The translations under genes were made by a program, and so were the position numbers. From an uncultured Bacteroidales bacterium (GTDB lineage Bacteria > Bacteroidota > Bacteroidia > Bacteroidales > UBA4417): DNA of 48,322 nucleotides. Below, in pieces: positions 25,939-33,501 of the stretch. Positions within the stretch are counted from its first letter, which is position 1; each line of letters starts with the position of its first letter. The notes under the pieces are model-generated. The model was not told where the DNA came from, searched no databases, and was given only the letters and a program-made list of their open reading frames with translations. The DNA is taken from contig CAIJPI010000253.1 of assembly GCA_903822525.1 (NCBI GenBank), positions 1-48,322 of the forward strand. Direction: 5' to 3'.

Positions 25939-25987
25939 CCACTCTATGCACTCAGCACACTGCACTCAGCACATAGCACACAGCACT
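25939..25987. repeat. Degenerate 14-base intergenic tandem repeat (locus 2)
   Basis: The units GCACTCAGCACACT, GCACTCAGCACATA and GCACACAGCACTTA start at 25948, 25962 and 25976. They end just 30 bases before the deiminase start. Confidence 0.8.
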
Positions 25988-26019
25988 TATTTAAGACTCA
26001 ATTAATAACCATACCACCG

Positions 26020-27294
26020 ATGCTCCCAAAGGAAAAACCATTTAAAGTTGATATACGTTCCGAGATAGGCGAACTGGAAGGTGTAATTATTCATACTCCC
26101 GGACCGGAAGTTGAAAATATGACTCCCGACAGTTCCCACAAGGCCCTCTACAGTGATATCCTCAACCTTTCGGTAGCGCTGAAGGAGTTTAACCAGTTTA
26201 AAGGATTCCTCTCGAAAGTGACCAGGACCTTCGAAGTAAAAGACCTTCTATCCGGCGTGATGTTGAATGACGGGCACAGGGCCGAACTGCTGCAAGCCAT
26301 TTCAGTAAAAGAAAGGCTTAACGAAAATACCATTAGCGAGCTGATGGACATCAGACCCGACAAACTCTCGACCCTGCTGATCGAAGGTGTTGAATTACGC
26401 AAAGACAACCTGACCCGTTTTCTGTCGAAAGACCGGTACTCGGTCGAACCGTTGCATAATTTTTTCTTCACCCGCGATGCTTCAGTTGCACTGCTCGATA
26501 AAGTGCTTATCAGTCGCATGGCGAGCCGTATACGCGATAGGGAGACCCTTATCATGGATGCTATTTTCAGGAATCATCCTTCTTTCGGTGTAAAAACGAT
26601 TCATCCCGAACAGAGCAGGCATTTCTGTAAGGATTTCAGCTTCGAAGGCGGCGACTTCCTGGTGGCACGTGAAGATATTTTAGTGATAGGCACAGGGTTG
26701 CGCACTACTTCGCAGGGTATCGACTTTATTATGGAATACTATAAAGAGAAAAAAGTACAGCGCCATATTATTGTTCAGGAATTGCCTTATACGCCTGAGT
26801 CGTTCATTCACCTGGATATGGTGTTTACATTCCTCGATCGCAACCAGTGCATGGTTTACGAGCCGCTTATACTGCATCCTACCCGTTACCTCACCATACA
26901 TATCAATATCGATAACGGCAAGGTAAAATCCATTCGCGAAGTAGAAAATATTCCTTCGATATTAAAAGAGCTGGGAATGGAAATGGAAACTCTATCGTGT
27001 GGTGGCCGTCGCGACAGCATGATACAGGAGCGCGAACAGTGGCACAGCGGTGCAAACTTTTTTGCTATTGCACCAGGTAAAGTGATTGGCTATGGACGCA
27101 ATGTTAATACCATCGAAGAAATGAACAACCATGGCTATGCCGTTATCAAAGCCAAAGATGTAATACAGAACAAAGTAAATATTAACGATTACGGTAAATA
27201 TGTGGTAACCATTGACGGATCAGAGCTTTCGCGGGGAGGAGGAGGGTGCAGGTGCATGAGTATGCCGGTAAGAAGAAAGCCGGTGGATTGGTAA
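26020..27294 (+). CDS. arcA: Arginine deiminase-type amidinotransferase-superfamily protein
   Basis: The 424 residues have the guanidino-group hydrolase signature set: Asp153 in NFFFTRDAS, Glu209 in FSFEGGDF, His264 and Asp266 in FIHLDMVFT, and nucleophile Cys410 in GGGGCRCMSMPVRR. Spacing tracks that of characterised arginine deiminases, which convert arginine to citrulline and ammonia. No arcB, arcC or arcD lies nearby, so an ATP-yielding arginine pathway is not shown here, and another guanidino substrate cannot be excluded. Confidence 0.9.
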   Translation: MLPKEKPFKVDIRSEIGELEGVIIHTPGPEVENMTPDSSHKALYSDILNLSVALKEFNQFKGFLSKVTRTFEVKDLLSGVMLNDGHRAELLQAISVKERLNENTISELMDIRPDKLSTLLIEGVELRKDNLTRFLSKDRYSVEPLHNFFFTRDASVALLDKVLISRMASRIRDRETLIMDAIFRNHPSFGVKTIHPEQSRHFCKDFSFEGGDFLVAREDILVIGTGLRTTSQGIDFIMEYYKEKKVQRHIIVQELPYTPESFIHLDMVFTFLDRNQCMVYEPLILHPTRYLTIHINIDNGKVKSIREVENIPSILKELGMEMETLSCGGRRDSMIQEREQWHSGANFFAIAPGKVIGYGRNVNTIEEMNNHGYAVIKAKDVIQNKVNINDYGKYVVTIDGSELSRGGGGCRCMSMPVRRKPVDW

Positions 27295-27312
27295 GAGTCT
27301 GGGAACTTGAGG

Positions 27313-27375
27313 CCTGTCGGTCAATGAAAACGAACGGGATTTGTGGCACCTGTATGGTGCCCTATAATTGACAGG
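27313..27375. other. Nested inverted repeats after the deiminase gene
   Basis: The outer arms CCTGTC (27313-27318) and GACAGG (27370-27375) enclose a perfect inner hairpin GGCACC-TGTAT-GGTGCC (27345-27361). It lies in the gap between convergent genes and may be a terminator without a T-run. Confidence 0.5.
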
Positions 27376-27404
27376 TCTTGCTACCAGAAGTAATCTTTTC
27401 GATA

Positions 27405-27704
27405 TTATAGAATTTCTCTGGTATAAAAATCTCTCGAAGTATGGTGAACCGTTAGGATTTCAATATAATCCTTTGTTTTAATCCTATAGACAAACCTATA
27501 ATTTCCTTCAAATAATTCCCAAATTTCACTGTTTTCAAGTTCAGGAACAATTCTCCCGCTTTCATGCATAGCTTTCAGGACCAAAGTCCTAGCCTTAATC
27601 CGGTCAATTTGATTTTTTGCATAGCGTTTCGAATCAATAGCGATATAATCATAAATATCTTTTTACTCGACAACAGATATGATTGTCCATACTATTTTGA
27701 CCAT
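27405..27704 (-). pseudogene. RelE/ParE-family toxin gene interrupted by an in-frame stop
   Basis: Reading the minus strand from ATG 27702-27704 gives MVKIVWTIISVVE, then TAA (27663-27665), then KDIYDYIAIDSKRYAK continuing intact to a stop at 27405-27407. The total is about 99 codons, the full length of ParE/RelE mRNA-interferase or gyrase-type toxins, with the family blocks WELFEGNYRFVYRI and ILTVHHTSRDF. Family knowledge puts a leucine at the stop position (…EDLKEIYDYI…), so a single TTA-to-TAA change explains it. The start overlaps the antitoxin's last codons. The part after the stop shows no frameshift, so the loss looks recent. Confidence 0.85.
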
Positions 27705-27874
27705 TCTTCAATTCGTTTCTCCAGTTCATCTTCAGAAATAACTCTTCCGTTGTCGGCGTCTTGCATTCCTTTTTCGATTTTTTCGAGTAATATCATTTTA
27801 TCAGCTAAATCGTCGATTGAAAAATTGTCCGGAAACCGGGTTATAGTTTCTATTACGCTTGTTTTCGTTAACAT
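27692..27874 (-). CDS. Antitoxin of a RelE/ParE-type module
   Basis: The 60-residue acidic protein (PDNFSIDDLADKMILLEKI near the N-terminus, ISEDELEKRIEEWSK at the C-terminus) resembles small antitoxins that lack an evident DNA-binding domain. Its 3' end overlaps the start of the toxin reading frame on the same strand by 13 bases, the usual arrangement of such operons. The toxin is broken by a nonsense codon, so this is likely a residual but intact antitoxin. Confidence 0.75.
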   Translation of the reverse strand: MLTKTSVIETITRFPDNFSIDDLADKMILLEKIEKGMQDADNGRVISEDELEKRIEEWSK

Positions 27875-28047
27875 ATCTTTTTATTGTAAAGGTGCGAAGA
27901 ATTGAGAAATATTGATTTTTTTTGGTTTAGTGCGGAACGGGCAAGGCTTTTGAAAAGCACTGATTATACAATAGCCCACAGCGCAGGAGTTAGGAAAAAA
28001 GACAGTTGCTGTTAAGCTCGCAAAGGGATAGCTGTCTGTGGCACCAC

Positions 28048-28121
28048 GCGAAAGGATTCGCGCGGTAACGGAGTAACGGAGTATTTATCTTATATAGCGC
28101 CAAGCGAAAGGATTCGCGCGG
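28048..28121. repeat. Pair of REP-like hairpin repeats
   Basis: The 18-base sequence GCGAAAGGATTCGCGCGG occurs exactly at 28048-28065 and 28104-28121. Each folds as GCGAA/TTCGC around AGGA. Between them is a short tandem GTAACGGA-type repeat. It lies between the antitoxin and ubiX; the remainder of 27875-28160 shows no gene. Confidence 0.8.
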
Positions 28122-28160
28122 CAGCAAGGATTGGGGATAAACAGAAACATAAAAACCATA

Positions 28161-28733
28161 TTATTTTTCACCCCAACGAAAACCATCCACTTCTATTCCA
28201 GCCAGTGCTAAAGCCCGATTGGTAACGGTTGCTGCCAGTTCCTCCATGGTTTCGGGGCGGCTGTAAAACGAGGGTGTTGCCGGACAAATAATACCGCCAG
28301 CTTCGGTAAGGGTTTTCATATTATTGATATGAATCAGGCTGAGCGGCGTTTCGCGGGCAACCAGCACCAGTTTGCGGCGTTCCTTCAGCATAACATCGGC
28401 TGCACGGGTCATCAGGTCGGTTGAAACGCCTGATGCAATACGGCCCAGCGTTCCCATGCTACAGGGGACAATTATCATTGCATCGAAACCGGATGATCCG
28501 GATGCAACCGGCGAATAAAAATCATCCTTCCTGTAAATCGTAAAAGGCAATTTTTCGTACCCGGTATTTCCCAACTCATACGACCATACGCTCCTGGCAG
28601 TATCCGAAAAAATTACGGCTACTTCCGAAAGCTGATCGCCAAGCTTCAACAGGCAATCGAAAAGCACTTTGGCATATATGGCGCCGCTGGCACCGGTTAC
28701 ACCAACAATAAGTTTTATTCCGGGTTTATTCAT
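28161..28733 (-). CDS. ubiX: Flavin prenyltransferase UbiX
   Basis: The 190-residue enzyme attaches a dimethylallyl group to FMN, making the prenylated cofactor required by UbiD-type decarboxylases. Motifs are the N-terminal GVTGASGAIYAKVL phosphate-binding loop, VVPCSMGTLGRIASG (here IIVPCSMGTLG) in the middle, and the RETPLSLIHINNM segment binding the prenyl phosphate. Length matches the family. No ubiD is adjacent. It is transcribed alone on the minus strand. Confidence 0.95.
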   Translation of the reverse strand: MNKPGIKLIVGVTGASGAIYAKVLFDCLLKLGDQLSEVAVIFSDTARSVWSYELGNTGYEKLPFTIYRKDDFYSPVASGSSGFDAMIIVPCSMGTLGRIASGVSTDLMTRAADVMLKERRKLVLVARETPLSLIHINNMKTLTEAGGIICPATPSFYSRPETMEELAATVTNRALALAGIEVDGFRWGEK

Positions 28734-28807
28734 ACTGTTATATTTTGAAAATCACGAGCTAAGAAATATTTTGGATGAGCTGGGCTATCAACATATACTT
28801 CCATTTA

Positions 28808-29413
28808 CTATAGTTTATAGCTCAGGAAAAACATGAAACAATCATTATACTGCCCATGATCGAAAATCCGGTAGCGGGCTCCGTTAACCTTGTCGGTCCG
28901 GATGCTGAGTATCGAATTGTCGGTACGCAAATGTGCACTCATTTTATCAGTAATCGGGAATACTATTCCGGCCATAAACGAAGGATTGAAAAGGCTGAAT
29001 TTGCCATAACTGACTTCGATATAATCGAGTGCTTCGTAACTATGAAGAAGGTACGATAACGATGGGCCGGCTTCGATTATAATTTTACTCTTTAAATGGT
29101 ACTGGTAGAGGAAAGGCATTTCGATATAGCCTAAGCGCATCAGGTAGAACGTAAAGTCCTGGCGTTTTTCGTCCGGATTATGACGGCTGCCTTTCTGGAA
29201 GTAACTCAGCTCGGTTTGAACGGATGAACGCTCATCGATAGCAAGCCTTATCCACAGCCCGGTATAGGCACCCGGCTTGCGGAAACCGCTGTATGTATCG
29301 CCGGCAACCTGGCTTCCTGCAAGACCTGCGGCCAGGCCGCCATTAAACTGCTGTGCCACTGACGACAGGGCATACGCCCAAAACAATATGGTAAGCAGGC
29401 AAAAGTGTTTCAT
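28808..29413 (-). CDS. Outer-membrane beta-barrel protein, PorT-like
   Basis: The 201-residue protein has a signal peptide (1-20, SSVAQ) then amphipathic strands typical of the eight-stranded PorT/OmpX-type family: AYTGLWIRLAIDERSSVQTELSY, followed by FYLMRLGYIEMPFLYQYHLK and later SFMAGIVFPI and YNDCFMFFLSYKL at the C-terminus, which ends in a strand. It is likely embedded in the outer membrane. Its ligand or partner is unknown. Confidence 0.85.
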   Translation of the reverse strand: MKHFCLLTILFWAYALSSVAQQFNGGLAAGLAGSQVAGDTYSGFRKPGAYTGLWIRLAIDERSSVQTELSYFQKGSRHNPDEKRQDFTFYLMRLGYIEMPFLYQYHLKSKIIIEAGPSLSYLLHSYEALDYIEVSYGKFSLFNPSFMAGIVFPITDKMSAHLRTDNSILSIRTDKVNGARYRIFDHGQYNDCFMFFLSYKL

Positions 29414-29459
29414 AATGACATTTTGTACTTAATACGTATTAGTTGATTCTCGAATATTT

Positions 29460-30080
29460 TTATTCATTTTGCAATGGTTTACCTGCGCTATCAACATCCT
29501 TCCCAAACCAAACATTGGCATATTCGCCGTAAACACCAACCCCCATTGCCTTCCATTCCTGATTTTTCCATATACTTTTATTCAGTATCATGTCGTTATG
29601 GCCCGGGCTTTTCTTCCATCCGGCCAGAATATCAACGGCAAATGCCTGGGGCGAGTTATAAATAAAAGTCGACCAGAATGAAATTTCGAACCCGTCGCCC
29701 TGGTAATTGGTAAGTTCGCGGGGTTTACCCCACATACATTTTGCCTGTTTATGATCGGGTGTGTAGCAACAGGACGACCAGGTCCCCCTATCAGACCAGC
29801 TGTGAATATTACAGCGTTTCCCTTCTTTAAAATTCTCAGTCTGATCCTTGGCATGTGTCCGGGCAACAAAACAGAGTGAAGCCGAAAGCTTTATTTCGGG
29901 AAGGCCTTTCTGTACGCGGTATTCATTTACAAGCCGGTATAATTCTATTTCGGTTTGAGTAAGCCGGCTTTCGGGTAGTAATTTTACAGTTATTTCATTT
30001 TGTGAGAATACCTTTCCGGTTGCAAAAACCAGCATTAAACCAACTACAAGTATACGGACTGTATGAGGGATTTGCACCAT
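29460..30080 (-). CDS. Secreted CAP-domain protein with a cysteine-rich insertion
   Basis: The 206-residue protein has a signal region (1-27, VFSQNE) and a CAP (SCP/PR-1) domain: LYRLVNEYRVQKGLPEIKLS, ARTHAKDQ with His76, and SPGHNDMIL with His161 as the cavity histidines. Between them lies an insert with Cys90, Cys104, Cys105 and Cys115, plus Cys70 upstream (CNIHSWSDRGTWSSCCYTPDHKQAKCMWGKP region, residues 90-120) that looks able to form disulphides. CAP proteins bind lipids or act on other proteins outside the cell; the role here is unknown. Confidence 0.83.
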   Translation of the reverse strand: MVQIPHTVRILVVGLMLVFATGKVFSQNEITVKLLPESRLTQTEIELYRLVNEYRVQKGLPEIKLSASLCFVARTHAKDQTENFKEGKRCNIHSWSDRGTWSSCCYTPDHKQAKCMWGKPRELTNYQGDGFEISFWSTFIYNSPQAFAVDILAGWKKSPGHNDMILNKSIWKNQEWKAMGVGVYGEYANVWFGKDVDSAGKPLQNE

Positions 30081-30158
30081 GTATATTTTTAAAGTATATT
30101 GAATTGAATCAGGGATTTGCTGATTAAGACTTAATTTCCTTATCCTTTTTATTCCCGC

Positions 30159-30206
30159 ATTATCACATTAACACATTATCACATTACCACATTATCACAT
30201 TCAACC
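30159..30206. repeat. Three 16-base tandem repeats
   Basis: ATTATCACATTAACAC, ATTATCACATTACCAC and ATTATCACATTCAACC run end to end between two minus-strand genes. Confidence 0.88.
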
Positions 30207-30215
30207 ATAATTTCA

Positions 30216-31331
30216 CTACTTCCCCGGCTCCAATTCCTTACCGGCTTCCCCGTATCGTTTTTCCTTAATTTTCTGCCCGTTTGCGAATTCTGATTTTACC
30301 ATCAGTTTCCCTGTTTTGTCCCAATACTGCCATGTACCTTCCTTTATTTTATTTATGTATTGCCCAGTACCCGAAATCCGGCCGTTGGCATAATACGTTT
30401 TCCATGCTCCGTCGGGTTTGCCTTTGTCGAAATTTTCCTCTTTTATTTTAATGCCATCGGCATCAAAATAAACCCAAGGCCCGTTACGCTCACCATCGAA
30501 CCAGCTACCCGATTCGCTTACTTGCCCGTTATCGTACCATTCTTTCCATTGACCAGTTTTGATCCCTGATTTGTAAGCCCCTTCCGACCGCTTTTTCCCG
30601 TCAGGAAACCAAACCTGGTATGTGCTATCCTGATTCCCTACTTTATAATAGCCGATATACTGCTGCTGACCATTCTCGAACCAGCCTTTCCACTGTCCCT
30701 GCATTTTGCCTTCATTATACAATCCTGAGTCTTTCAGCTGCCCGTTCGAAAACCAGCCTTTCCAGATACCGGTTTCTTTATTTGATAAATACTCGCCGCG
30801 GTGATGCATATGCCCGTCTGTATACCAGAAAGTCCAGAGTCCTGTTTTTTCATCATTTGCATAGGAGCCTTCCTTCCATAATTCTCCGTTTTCGTAGAAA
30901 TATTTCCATTTCCCTTCCATTTTTCCTTTGCTGAAAAACCCTGTGCTTCCGGGCGTACCACCGGGATAATAAAAAACCCAGGTGCTGTCGCGTAAATCGT
31001 TAGAAATATGCCCCTTTTCTTCGGTAGTGCCGTCGTTACGCCACGAAGTAACCGTGCTGTTGAGTTTGTCCGCTTTAAAAAAGCCTTCAAACTGTTTTTT
31101 CCCATTCGGATGCCAGGCGGTGTATTTCCCTTCTTTCAGACCTTTGGTATAATTGGCCTCGGCAACTTTAATGCCTTTCAGGTTGAATTCGAACCACAGC
31201 CCTTCGCGCAGGCCATTTACCATCATGCCTTCCGATTTTTTACTTCCATTCGAGTATGTTTCAACAGTTGCCTGCGCAAAAACAGATACAGAAAGGATGA
31301 GAGCTGAAAGCAGGCTGAAAATAATTTTCAT
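30216..31331 (-). CDS. YwqK/MORN_2-repeat secreted protein
   Basis: The 371-residue protein has a signal peptide (1-19, SVFAQ) followed by about 14 repeats of roughly 22-24 residues with the core G-x-W-x-x-(Y/F)-x-x-(N/D)-G-(K/Q)-x-(x)-E/G-x-Y (for example EGLWFEFNLKGIKVAEANY and GQWKEWYDNGQVSESGSWF). This is the MORN_2 / YwqK pattern. Despite the 'antitoxin' label given to some members, function is unknown; secretion and repeat form suggest a structural or binding role at the envelope. It is monocistronic. Confidence 0.9.
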   Translation of the reverse strand: MKIIFSLLSALILSVSVFAQATVETYSNGSKKSEGMMVNGLREGLWFEFNLKGIKVAEANYTKGLKEGKYTAWHPNGKKQFEGFFKADKLNSTVTSWRNDGTTEEKGHISNDLRDSTWVFYYPGGTPGSTGFFSKGKMEGKWKYFYENGELWKEGSYANDEKTGLWTFWYTDGHMHHRGEYLSNKETGIWKGWFSNGQLKDSGLYNEGKMQGQWKGWFENGQQQYIGYYKVGNQDSTYQVWFPDGKKRSEGAYKSGIKTGQWKEWYDNGQVSESGSWFDGERNGPWVYFDADGIKIKEENFDKGKPDGAWKTYYANGRISGTGQYINKIKEGTWQYWDKTGKLMVKSEFANGQKIKEKRYGEAGKELEPGK

Positions 31332-31413
31332 TTGAGAAAGTATTTTATAAGGTTCTTTTTATGTAACGCAAAAGCGGCTGAAAAGTATAGTCGAACACAG
31401 TTTCTAATTAAAG

Positions 31414-31437
31414 AGTTCAAAGTTCAATAGTTTAAAA
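31414..31437. repeat. Short AAGTTCAA-type intergenic repeat
   Basis: GAGTTCAAAGTTCAATAGTT holds two GTTCAA units seven bases apart and a degenerate third. It is too short to be certain. Confidence 0.35.
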
Positions 31438-31479
31438 TACCTGAACTTTTCCCTCTGGATATACATGAAATAGTCTAAC

Positions 31480-32454
31480 TCAGTGTTTGCGTTCAGTGGT
31501 AAACATCACCATCTGTTCGAGCGAATTCCGCGATTCACTTTCGGGCATGGTATTGAGCAGGGCAATGGCTTTTTGCTGGTATTCGCGCATTTTCACGGAA
31601 GCATATTCGATACCTCCGCTGCTGTTAACCCTGGCAATGAGTTCAGCCACCTTATCAGGCTCGTTATTATGGCGGCGGACAATATTCATAGCCTGTCGTT
31701 TTTGGTTCCACGACACATTATTAAGCATATGTATCAGCGGAAGAGTCATTTTTTTCTCTTTGATATCGATGCCACTGGGTTTACCTGTGGCTAAGTTTTT
31801 TTCGTAATCGAAAAGATCGTCTTTTATCTGGAAAGCAATACCGACATATTCGCCAAAGAGGCGCATTTTTTCGGTTGTTTCGGCATCGGCACCCACTGAG
31901 GCAGCACCGGCAGCGCAGCAGGATGCTATAAGTGAAGCTGTTTTTTTACGTATTATTTCGAAATAAACTGGTTCTTCGATATCAAGTTTACGGGCCTTTT
32001 CGATCTGCAACAACTCGCCTTCACTCATTTCGCGGGTGGCATTCGACACAATTTTGAGCAGGTGATATTCTTCATTTTCAAGCGAGAGAAGCAATCCGCG
32101 CGACAGCAGGTAATCGCCTACCAGTACCGCAATTTTATTTTTCCACAGGGCATTCAAGGAGAAAAATCCGCGTCGTTCGTTTGAATCGTCGACCACATCA
32201 TCGTGAATGAGTGTAGCCGTATGCAGCAGTTCGATCAACGAAGCAGCATGATACGTGCTTTGATTGACTTCGCCGCAGACCCTGGCGGAAAGAAAAACAA
32301 ACATAGGCCTCATCTGCTTTCCTTTACGCTTTATAATATAACGTGTAATGGTATTCAGAAGCGGAACAGGGCTTTTCATCGAGTCGCGGAAATGTTTCTC
32401 AAACTCTTCGATATAGGAAGCTATGGGAGCCTTAATCTGGTCGATGGTGAGCAT
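31480..32454 (-). CDS. Trans-polyprenyl diphosphate synthase, long-chain type
   Basis: The 324-residue isoprenyl synthase extends an allylic diphosphate with isopentenyl diphosphate. The first aspartate-rich motif is DDVVDD at 85-90, followed by the arginine pair in NERRG, and the second is KDDLFDYE in the C-terminal half. GKQMRP binds IPP. Size and the small residues before the first motif (LLHTATLIHDD) fit octaprenyl or similar long-chain (menaquinone side chain) synthases. It is divergent from a radical SAM gene across a shared promoter region. Confidence 0.93.
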   Translation of the reverse strand: MLTIDQIKAPIASYIEEFEKHFRDSMKSPVPLLNTITRYIIKRKGKQMRPMFVFLSARVCGEVNQSTYHAASLIELLHTATLIHDDVVDDSNERRGFFSLNALWKNKIAVLVGDYLLSRGLLLSLENEEYHLLKIVSNATREMSEGELLQIEKARKLDIEEPVYFEIIRKKTASLIASCCAAGAASVGADAETTEKMRLFGEYVGIAFQIKDDLFDYEKNLATGKPSGIDIKEKKMTLPLIHMLNNVSWNQKRQAMNIVRRHNNEPDKVAELIARVNSSGGIEYASVKMREYQQKAIALLNTMPESESRNSLEQMVMFTTERKH

Positions 32455-32482
32455 TCGGGGTATAAATATGGAATTAAGTATT

Positions 32483-32490
32483 CAAAAGTA
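32483..32490 (-). promoter_or_regulatory. Putative -7 promoter box of the polyprenyl synthase gene
   Basis: The minus strand reads TACTTTTG, matching TAnnTTTG, about 29 bases upstream of the start. Confidence 0.5.
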
Positions 32491-32537
32491 GTATTAATCA
32501 GCGAATAATCAGCAGTTGTGGATATTCCTTTTTGCAA

Positions 32538-32571
32538 TTTGTGCCCCGTTCCTTCTTTTGGCATATTTTTG
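32538..32571 (+). promoter_or_regulatory. Promoter of the radical SAM gene
   Basis: TTTG at 32538-32541 and TATTTTTG at 32564-32571, 22 bases apart, match the Bacteroidota -33/-7 pattern. Confidence 0.65.
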
Positions 32572-32624
32572 CATTAAATTTAAATACTGAAATCGACAGG
32601 CTGAGGACGGTGATATAACTTATT

Positions 32625-33404
32625 ATGGCTGGTATACTATTCGATGAAATTGTTTTTGGCCCTGTAAAAAGCCGGCGGTTCGGAGTTTCACTTGGTATCA
32701 ATCTTTTGCCTTTGCATGGGAAATTCTGCTCATTTAATTGCATTTATTGCGAATGCGGCCTTACCGGTGAAGATAAAAAGGAGAAGCCCCTGCTTTTTTC
32801 GGCTGCCGAGATAGCCTCTTCGCTCCGAAGCAGGTTCGAAGCGCTGAAAACAGGCGGTCTCGATCCTGACAATATCACCTTTGCAGGCAATGGGGAACCT
32901 ACCCTTCATCCTGATTTTGAAACCATTATTGACAATACCATAAACCTGCGCAACGAATTTTTTCCGAAAGCGAAGATCACAGTGCTGTCGAATGCCACAC
33001 GCCTCGATCGTGAAAAAGTAAAAAGTGCATTACTACGGATTGATAACAACGTGTTAAAACTTGATGCCGGCACTAATGCCACATTTCAGGCTATCAATCG
33101 TCCGACCCACCCTATCACGCTGGAAAAAATTATTGAAGAGCTGAAAAAATTCGAAGGAAACCTGGTTATCCAAACTATGCTCATTCGCGGTGAAGTGGAA
33201 GGCAAACAGGTAGATAATACTACGGAAGAAGAACTTACGTTATTACTGGAACATATCAGGGAAATTGCTCCCACGCTGGTGATGCTGTATCCTATCGACA
33301 GGCAGACCCCGTACAGGACTCTGGAAAAAGTTCCTGAACCGGAATTCCGCGCTTTGGCTGCACGCATCGAAGCCATGGGGATTAATGCGGAAGTGTTCTA
33401 TTAA
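32625..33404 (+). CDS. Radical SAM enzyme of unknown substrate (COG0731-like)
   Basis: The 259-residue protein has the radical SAM cluster motif CxxxCxxC at Cys35, Cys39 and Cys42 (CSFNCIYC) within GKFCSFNCIYCECG. FAGNGEPTLHPDF matches the GGE-type SAM-binding strand, and the rest of the barrel includes ITVLSNATRL and LDAGTNATFQAINRP. It opens VFGPVKSRRFG, as in the family of stand-alone Fe-S oxidoreductases related to wyosine/MoaA-type enzymes. The reaction is unknown. It lies divergent from the polyprenyl synthase gene. Confidence 0.87.
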   Translation: MAGILFDEIVFGPVKSRRFGVSLGINLLPLHGKFCSFNCIYCECGLTGEDKKEKPLLFSAAEIASSLRSRFEALKTGGLDPDNITFAGNGEPTLHPDFETIIDNTINLRNEFFPKAKITVLSNATRLDREKVKSALLRIDNNVLKLDAGTNATFQAINRPTHPITLEKIIEELKKFEGNLVIQTMLIRGEVEGKQVDNTTEEELTLLLEHIREIAPTLVMLYPIDRQTPYRTLEKVPEPEFRALAARIEAMGINAEVFY

Positions 33405-33428
33405 GAAAATTGAGAATTACGAAATTCG

Positions 33429-33460
33429 CTCCCTCGCCCCATCACTCCCTCACCCCCTCG
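33429..33460. repeat. Inverted copy of the G-rich repeat of 24880-24930
   Basis: On the minus strand this tract contains GATGGGGCGAGGGAG, also found at the ruvB-queG gap, then a further GTGAGGGAGTG-type unit. Confidence 0.8.
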
Positions 33461-33501
33461 TCGGCTACAAATTCAATCTAACTCATAATCGCCAAAACTG
33501 T

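Noticed and set aside
28021-28130. Possible CRISPR-like repeats (two 18-base copies)
   Set aside because: There are only two copies, each self-complementary, with no array and no cas genes; a REP-like element fits better.
30216-31331. YwqK protein as a working antitoxin
   Set aside because: The label is inherited. It has a signal peptide and no partner toxin nearby, so a toxin-antitoxin role is not supported.
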